DNA of 17,608 bases from positions 1 through 17,608 of the forward strand of contig JAUVCL010000023.1 in NCBI GenBank assembly GCA_030595845.1, given 5' to 3'. Each line of letters opens with the position of its first letter. Position 1 is the first letter of the stretch. Below the pieces are notes generated by a model, which worked only from the letters and a program-made list of their open reading frames with translations, made no database searches and was not told the origin of the DNA. Source of the DNA: Campylobacterota bacterium. Lineage in GTDB: Bacteria; Campylobacterota; Campylobacteria; Campylobacterales; Sulfurovaceae. Position numbers and translations under genes: made by a program. Below, piece by piece: positions 12,751-17,608 of this stretch.

Positions 12751-14283
12751 ATGTTTTTGAAAAATAATTCGTCACAATCGACAGTAAAAAATGTTGTAAC
12801 ACTGAATACATACGCGGATAAAAGCTACATTTTTAAAGATGATGCATTTAAGCCTTTAAAGAAACTCACCTACAATACTTCAAACTTTGTTACTTCTTAT
12901 TTGAATAACAAAGACATTATTACTGCAACAGTAAATATAAGTAGAAGTATCCCTGAGGAAGATATTGCAGATATCATTGAGATCAAGGCCTATGAAGAGA
13001 TAGGACTTGATCAGGCGAATAGTTATATGATATCTTTCATGGAAATAGAAAGTGAAGCAGAGGAAAGAACATATCATATTTTTGTTGCTGAACCTGAAGT
13101 ATTAGATTCACTTTACCTTCCTATAAAACAAGAAACCAAATATTTGGATCTTATTGTTCCTGCACCACTGCTTTACAAATCACTGTATATCAAAGAGATA
13201 TTACAAGATAATAATTCACATTGTTTTGTTTATTTTACACAAAATGATGCTTTTGTAACTATCTATAGAAATGGTCAATATCTTTATTCCAAATCAATAG
13301 AGTTTAGCTTAGACCAAATTTATGATAAATATTGTGAGACTGTCGGCGAAAAAGTGGATGAAAAAGAGTTTTATACGATATTAGAATCTGAAGGACTTAA
13401 AACAACCAATAATGACTATCAACAAAACTTTATGAAGATTTTTGCAGAAGTCTTTATTACGATCAATGATATTATTATTTATGCTAAGAGAGCATTTAAT
13501 CTTGATACGATTGATCAAATGTTTGTAGGGAGTGAAAGAGGGCCAATTATTGGTTTAGATGATTATAGTCAAAATTATTTGGGACTGCACTCAACAGATT
13601 TTAATTTTAATTACAATGTAACCAATGAAGAATGGTATACAGATCAATTACAATATTTGATGCTTTTATCTTCATTGGAATATCTTGAAGATGAATCTAG
13701 CTTTGTCAATTTAACGATGTACCCTCGTGCTCCATCTTTTGTAAACAGGGCAAGTGGACAATTTATTATTTCAACATTTGCAGCGATCTCTTTAAGTTTG
13801 GGGTATCCTTTGATCTATTTAGTGGGATCTTACGTTAATGATGCAAAGATCTATGCGTTAACCATAGAAAACAATAAATTAGAAACGGAGTCTACTAAGT
13901 ATAAAAAAATTCTTGGTGAAAAGAAAAATATTATCAAAGGATTAGACACTAAGATCAAAAAACTGTCTGACTTATATCAGGGTAAAACAAAAACACTTAC
14001 TTCTATTTATGACACAAAGGTAAATTATCGTCTTAAGTCTGGTACTTTCCATGCTATTGCTGATGAATTGAGCAAATTTGAAGTACAGGTTGATAATATA
14101 CGCACGGAAGGTGATATATTATGGGTATCTTTACTTAGTACAGATGATAGAAAGATGACAGAGTTGATCAAATATATATCTGAAACTCATTTTGATGAAC
14201 TCAAAGGTATAGATATTGAACGAATTGAAAAAGACCCAGCTAATAACTATTATAAAGGTCTGTTAAAGGTGGAATTAAGATGA
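12751..14283 (+). CDS. MshI/GspL-like pilus assembly protein (PilM-PilN fusion layout)
   Basis: 510 residues. Residues ~1-325 are cytoplasmic and resemble the actin-like PilM/GspL domain (SRSIPEEDIADIIEIKAYEE, then a long middle, ending in the PilN-like stretch FVNLTMYPRAPSF). A single membrane helix lies at ~338-360, a coiled coil at ~363-410, and a small periplasmic domain at ~425-510 like PilN/GspL. So one chain has both PilM- and PilN-type parts, as in MshI or GspL. The usual PilM nucleotide-binding GIDIG-S--K motif is not seen, which is also the case in GspL. The ribosome site AAGGAAG lies six bases upstream. It heads an operon and its stop overlaps the next gene (ATGA). Role inferred: inner-membrane platform linking the motor to the pilus or secretin. 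Confidence 0.75.
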   Translation: MFLKNNSSQSTVKNVVTLNTYADKSYIFKDDAFKPLKKLTYNTSNFVTSYLNNKDIITATVNISRSIPEEDIADIIEIKAYEEIGLDQANSYMISFMEIESEAEERTYHIFVAEPEVLDSLYLPIKQETKYLDLIVPAPLLYKSLYIKEILQDNNSHCFVYFTQNDAFVTIYRNGQYLYSKSIEFSLDQIYDKYCETVGEKVDEKEFYTILESEGLKTTNNDYQQNFMKIFAEVFITINDIIIYAKRAFNLDTIDQMFVGSERGPIIGLDDYSQNYLGLHSTDFNFNYNVTNEEWYTDQLQYLMLLSSLEYLEDESSFVNLTMYPRAPSFVNRASGQFIISTFAAISLSLGYPLIYLVGSYVNDAKIYALTIENNKLETESTKYKKILGEKKNIIKGLDTKIKKLSDLYQGKTKTLTSIYDTKVNYRLKSGTFHAIADELSKFEVQVDNIRTEGDILWVSLLSTDDRKMTELIKYISETHFDELKGIDIERIEKDPANNYYKGLLKVELR

Positions 14284-14933
14284 AGTTACTAGAAGATAAA
14301 TTAGAAGAACTAGATGTCTATTTCGCACCGAAAAAAGAGAGTGAAAAGTGGGTGCTTATTTTAGGTGTTGCCGGTATTATCGGCTACCTTGCTTATTCGT
14401 ATCTTTTACCTTATACGGAAGATCTGTATAATAAAAGTGAAAGAAATAAAAAAAGTATACAAAAGAATATTGTAGATAATAATACGTATTTGAACTCGAT
14501 AACAGTTGGTGGAGACCGTGAATATTATATTAAAAAATTTGATAATGATATTGTGACTAAAAAGAAGAATATTGTTAAACTTACCAGTAATATTAAATTT
14601 ATAGACAGTAATTTAGAAAAATTGTCTGATATGTTGTTTAACCAGAAAAGTTGGTCTAAGTTCTTAAATTCTATTACACATAAAGCAGAGATTCACAATG
14701 TAGATTTACGATATATAGAAAGTAAATATGTCGACAACAATGGTAGTTTTGGTCATGTTCTTGAAATTGTTGTAGGGTGTGAAGGTGAGTATAAAACAAT
14801 TGTGAAATTCATGAATGAACTTGAACAAAATGTGTTGGTAACAGATATTTTCAAAACAGAAGTAAGTCTTGGTGATAATGGATCAAAACTTAACGCAGAC
14901 ATTCATATTTCAGTATGGGGGATCAATCACTAA
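14280..14933 (+). CDS. MshJ/PilO-like inner-membrane platform protein
   Basis: 217 residues. A short cytoplasmic N-terminus contains EDKLEELDVYFAPKKESEKW. One membrane helix follows at ~25-44, then a charged coiled coil at ~50-118 and a compact periplasmic C-terminal domain (ITHKAEIHNVDLRYIES, LEIVVGCEGEYKTIVKFMNELEQ, then LNADIHISVWGINH). This is the bitopic plan of PilO, GspM and MshJ, whose ferredoxin-like domains pair with the PilN/MshI partner. Sequence identity in this family is always low, so position does part of the work: it follows the MshI-like gene with a 4-base ATGA overlap and precedes the MshK-like gene with a one-base TAATG overlap. Confidence 0.7.
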   Translation: MKLLEDKLEELDVYFAPKKESEKWVLILGVAGIIGYLAYSYLLPYTEDLYNKSERNKKSIQKNIVDNNTYLNSITVGGDREYYIKKFDNDIVTKKKNIVKLTSNIKFIDSNLEKLSDMLFNQKSWSKFLNSITHKAEIHNVDLRYIESKYVDNNGSFGHVLEIVVGCEGEYKTIVKFMNELEQNVLVTDIFKTEVSLGDNGSKLNADIHISVWGINH

Positions 14934-15340
14934 TGAAAAAATTATTTTTATTACTCTTATCGTTGACAGTATTTTTAAGTGCAGACCTGTCTGTTGAAGA
15001 AATCGAAAAAATGGTGTATAAGATACATCAAAAAAGAGAAGGTGTAAAGCTTGAGACCCTAGCTACGACAAAAGAGCCATTTGCTATCGGGGAAAACAAT
15101 GTTACCTTTGTAGCCGAAACCCAAAAAGTAGAAAAGCAAGAAGCTAAACTTGTACTCCATGCCATTGTGAATGGAAAAGCATATATCAATGACTCATGGA
15201 GCAGTCTTGATGACATAGTGATGGGTTACACATTAAAGTTCGTAGGTAAAAGAGGTGTGGTACTTCGTAATGGTAATCATATTAAAAAGTTATATCTTCG
15301 TAAAGAAAGAGATAATTTTATTAAGTTAGAAGAAAGGTAA
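14933..15340 (+). CDS. MshK/PilP-like periplasmic pilus protein
   Basis: 135 residues from the ATG at 14933, which overlaps the previous stop by one base and begins the signal sequence MKKLFLLLLSLTVFLSA. An in-frame ATG at 14915 would add six residues but has no ribosome site. The mature part starts with a helix (SVEEIEKMVYKIHQKREG), then a linker. It ends in a small beta-rich domain (AKLVLHAIVNGKAYIND, LDDIVMGYTLKFVGKRGVVLR) like the homology region of GspC/PilP. Those proteins connect the inner-membrane platform to the N-terminal domains of the secretin. The wording VNGKAYIN...G--V is typical: a small module tests a binding surface and reads out a final hydrophobic strand. Secretin gene follows at once. 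No Cys lipobox is present, unlike PilP. Confidence 0.72.
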   Translation: MKKLFLLLLSLTVFLSADLSVEEIEKMVYKIHQKREGVKLETLATTKEPFAIGENNVTFVAETQKVEKQEAKLVLHAIVNGKAYINDSWSSLDDIVMGYTLKFVGKRGVVLRNGNHIKKLYLRKERDNFIKLEER

Positions 15341-15345
15341 TGGGA

Positions 15346-16926
15346 ATGAAAACAATACAAAAAGCAGGGGTCAAGTTTCTTACTATAGTCACTGTACTTA
15401 TGGGGTTGACACACAGTCTTGTTGCAAATGACTGTTCTACTAAGTTATTTTCTGTCACAATTGACAGCAAATTAACGATAGGTGACGTAATTGATAATCT
15501 TGCAGATACATGTGGATTGACAGTAGTAGTAAATGATGATGCGGCTAAATTACGTATGAATAAAAGTCTTTATTATGTGAAGTTGAAAAATAGTACGTTA
15601 AAAGGTTTTTTAAATACTATTCTTAAAGATAATGATCTGCACTATTCTTTAACTGGAAATAAACTTAGGATATCATATCTGATCACACGTACATTCCGTA
15701 TACATTACATTTCTGGAGCAAGAACGGGAAAAAGTACAGCAAATGTTACTATTGCCAATTCCAACAATGCGGCAGGTGGAATGGGTGGTGGAGGACAAGA
15801 CAGTACTTCATTATCTAAAACAGGTATCAGCATTGAAAGTAATGATGAGTTCATGTTCTGGACAACGGTTGAAAAAGAGATTCAGCGTATTTTGATCGGT
15901 GCGGCAGATGGAAGTACACATTATACTAGAACTGGAGACACATGGACAGGGCCTGATGGAAAAGTATGGGAATACAATCCTTTAGCACCAATCATTAACG
16001 CAGAAGCAGGAATGCTCACGGTTACTGGGACTGAGAGACAGATCAATAGAGTAGCTAGATATGTACATACTATGACAAAACAGATCAAGTCGCAGGTGAT
16101 GATCGATGTAAGAATGATGAGTGTTAGTTTTGATAACAGTTCGACAGCGGGTGTTGACTGGGCTCAACTGTATACTTTACAAAATGTGACAATTAATACA
16201 TTAGCAATGGCACAAGGTAATGTTGCTGGATATACTTTTGATAATATTTCAGGAATTACAGAAGCTACATTTGCACCAGGATCAGAACCAAAAGGTGCAC
16301 AAGTAATGAGTGTGACTGGTAGTACAGAAGTAACAGAAGTAGTGAAGTTTTTATCAACTCAGGGAGATGTGAAATCAATATCAAGCCCACGTATTATGAC
16401 ACTGAATAATCAACCAGCATTGATCTCTGTTGGTACAGAGCTCTTTTATAAAATTAAGTCGAGCAGTACGGCAAGTGGCGGTGGTGGAGCTGTAGCAGCT
16501 GAAGGTGAATTGGTTGATTCTGTTTTCTCAGGTATTTTACTCGATATCACACCAGAAATTGATAGTAACGGATGGATCACTTTAAAGATCAATCCATCTG
16601 TGTCTGATGCAATTGATAGTGTTCAAACAGGGGGCGGTGCTAGAACGATTCCACCTGACTTAGTGAGAAGACAAATTGCTGCTGTGATTAAAGTAAGAGA
16701 TGGTGAGCATGCGATTTTGGGAGGATTAATTTCAACTAAAACGGGTATTGAATCTAATTCAGTACCGTTATTGGGTGATATTCCTGGTCTTGGATATTTG
16801 TTTAAGCGCGAAGAAAAAATTGAGAAGGTAGAAGAGTTAGTATTTATCATTACGCCACATATTGTCAGAAATTCAAAATCTGTTTCTTTAAAAGATTTAG
16901 GATATACAAAACTTAATGAAAAGTAG
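15346..16926 (+). CDS. mshL: MshL/CtsD-like type II/IV secretin
   Basis: 526 residues. Secretins form the outer-membrane channel for pili, secreted proteins or DNA uptake. The signal peptide ends near LTHSLVA (27). An STN/N0 domain spans ~34-112 (LTIGDVIDNLADTCGLTVVV). A Gly-rich linker is at ~142-150, an N1-like domain at ~215-245 (MLTVTGTERQINRVARYV), and the secretin core at ~340-507. The core holds ISSPRIMTLNNQPALISVG, a Gly/Ala-rich gate loop at ~372-388 (SSSTASGGGGAVAAEG), and the signature VPLLGDIPGLGYLF (473-486). AAAGG lies eight bases before the ATG at 15346 but only two before the ATG at 15340, so the later start is preferred; the earlier adds two residues. By order (secretin then ATPase) it matches mshL-mshM and Campylobacter ctsD-ctsP. 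Confidence 0.93.
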   Translation: MKTIQKAGVKFLTIVTVLMGLTHSLVANDCSTKLFSVTIDSKLTIGDVIDNLADTCGLTVVVNDDAAKLRMNKSLYYVKLKNSTLKGFLNTILKDNDLHYSLTGNKLRISYLITRTFRIHYISGARTGKSTANVTIANSNNAAGGMGGGGQDSTSLSKTGISIESNDEFMFWTTVEKEIQRILIGAADGSTHYTRTGDTWTGPDGKVWEYNPLAPIINAEAGMLTVTGTERQINRVARYVHTMTKQIKSQVMIDVRMMSVSFDNSSTAGVDWAQLYTLQNVTINTLAMAQGNVAGYTFDNISGITEATFAPGSEPKGAQVMSVTGSTEVTEVVKFLSTQGDVKSISSPRIMTLNNQPALISVGTELFYKIKSSSTASGGGGAVAAEGELVDSVFSGILLDITPEIDSNGWITLKINPSVSDAIDSVQTGGGARTIPPDLVRRQIAAVIKVRDGEHAILGGLISTKTGIESNSVPLLGDIPGLGYLFKREEKIEKVEELVFIITPHIVRNSKSVSLKDLGYTKLNEK

Positions 16927-17608
16927 ATATGAAGCTGCGAAGAATGTCTTTGTAGATTCAGTTGATATTGAGGACTATATTGATTTAGATTCTTCTGTTG
17001 TAGCCTATAAGCAGCTTGAATATAGTTTGGATAAACCCTTAAAGATGATTTTACTTTTTGGTCGTCCGGGTACGGGTAAAAGCATTTTACTTAACCGTAT
17101 TCAGGAAAAATTAAAACATCAAAAAGAAATTCACTATTTTGATACACCTGCAGTGAATGAAAAAGAATTTTTCCATAAATTGTTCAAAGTCTTAACGCAA
17201 AAAGATCTTCCTAGTAATTCAGAGGTAAACTTTTCTGCTTTAGTTGAGTTTTGTCAAAGGTTGAGAGGAAAGAGAGAAATTATTATTCTTTTAGATGAGG
17301 CACAAATGTATGGTCCTGAGATGATGGAAAAAATACGATTAATCTCTGACAGTCGTGCGGTTAAATTTGTTGTTTCTTTACATAAAACTGAGGATGAAGA
17401 CCTCATAGCCAAAGAACATTTTCAATCTCGTATATGGGAAGTGATCGAACTTAAAAATGCAACAAAAGAAGATCAGACAGCTTATATTCATAAAAAACTT
17501 TTAAAAAAGAATCTCTTTGAAATTGCAAATAGCATTAAAGCCAAAGACATGAAATTGATACACCGTTTTACCAAGGGAAACTATAGAGAGTGTAATAAAC
17601 TTTTGTTC
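16916..17608 (+). CDS. MshM/ExeA-like AAA ATPase (CtsP-like), cut by window edge
   Basis: 231 residues are visible and the reading frame is open at the window end. Walker A is GRPGTGKS (49-56) and Walker B is IIILLDEAQM with the acidic pair at about 127-128. The following FVVSLHKTED and FQSRIWEVIELKNATKED match the sensor-1 and arginine area of ExeA/GspA/MshM-type AAA proteins (LDEAQ is typical of this group). ExeA helps place the secretin in the outer membrane in Aeromonas; CtsP is needed for natural transformation in Campylobacter. The ATG at 16916 overlaps the secretin gene by 11 bases, implying coupled translation. ExeA's C-terminal membrane and peptidoglycan-binding parts, if present, lie outside the window. 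Confidence 0.85.
   Translation, partial: MKSRYEAAKNVFVDSVDIEDYIDLDSSVVAYKQLEYSLDKPLKMILLFGRPGTGKSILLNRIQEKLKHQKEIHYFDTPAVNEKEFFHKLFKVLTQKDLPSNSEVNFSALVEFCQRLRGKREIIILLDEAQMYGPEMMEKIRLISDSRAVKFVVSLHKTEDEDLIAKEHFQSRIWEVIELKNATKEDQTAYIHKKLLKKNLFEIANSIKAKDMKLIHRFTKGNYRECNKLLF

Overview
The window is AT-rich chromosomal DNA from a Campylobacterota (Epsilonproteobacteria) species, most likely a marine Sulfurovum/Sulfurimonas-type organism. The basis is the gene order rplI-hslV-hslU-era, an HslV that begins MFDATT as in Helicobacter, an MlaA-MlaC-RND gene set like Campylobacter Cj1371-Cj1373, and a pilus/DNA-uptake operon resembling Vibrio msh and Campylobacter cts loci. The genus is an inference; no rRNA or tRNA gene is present.

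Layout. (1) 1-1079: start of pdxJ leaving the window on the minus strand, a tiny plus-strand gene broken by a one-base frame change, an unknown one-helix membrane protein, and a 235-bp element with 29-bp terminal inverted repeats next to argG. (2) 1080-2456: argG, with a 56-residue tail beyond the usual end. (3) 2468-8916, minus strand: a probable operon mlaA-mlaC-RND exporter, then an M3 oligopeptidase, a REP-like hairpin and a small membrane protein. MlaA, MlaC and the RND protein probably move phospholipid between the two membranes. (4) 9059-12414, plus strand: rplI-hslV-hslU (ribosomal protein L9 and the HslVU protease), then era behind what looks like its own sigma70 promoter in a hairpin-rich spacer. 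(5) 12415-12750: a regulatory leader. (6) 12751-17608: MshI-, MshJ-, MshK-, MshL- and MshM-like genes, tightly overlapped; the last runs off the window.

The most interesting stretch is the leader at 12462-12746. It contains an inverted repeat, a TATAAT promoter, an RNA that matches the architecture of the c-di-GMP-I (GEMM) riboswitch in its P2 stem with GNRA loop, GNAAAGNC linker, P3 stem and UUGCC end, and a terminator hairpin that competes for the 3' strand of P3. After the U-tract comes an 8-base perfect complement of the Shine-Dalgarno site of the first pilus gene. Together these suggest that a cyclic dinucleotide switches on a type IV pilus/type II secretion-like machine. The GEMM assignment is by eye and differs from the consensus at several positions.
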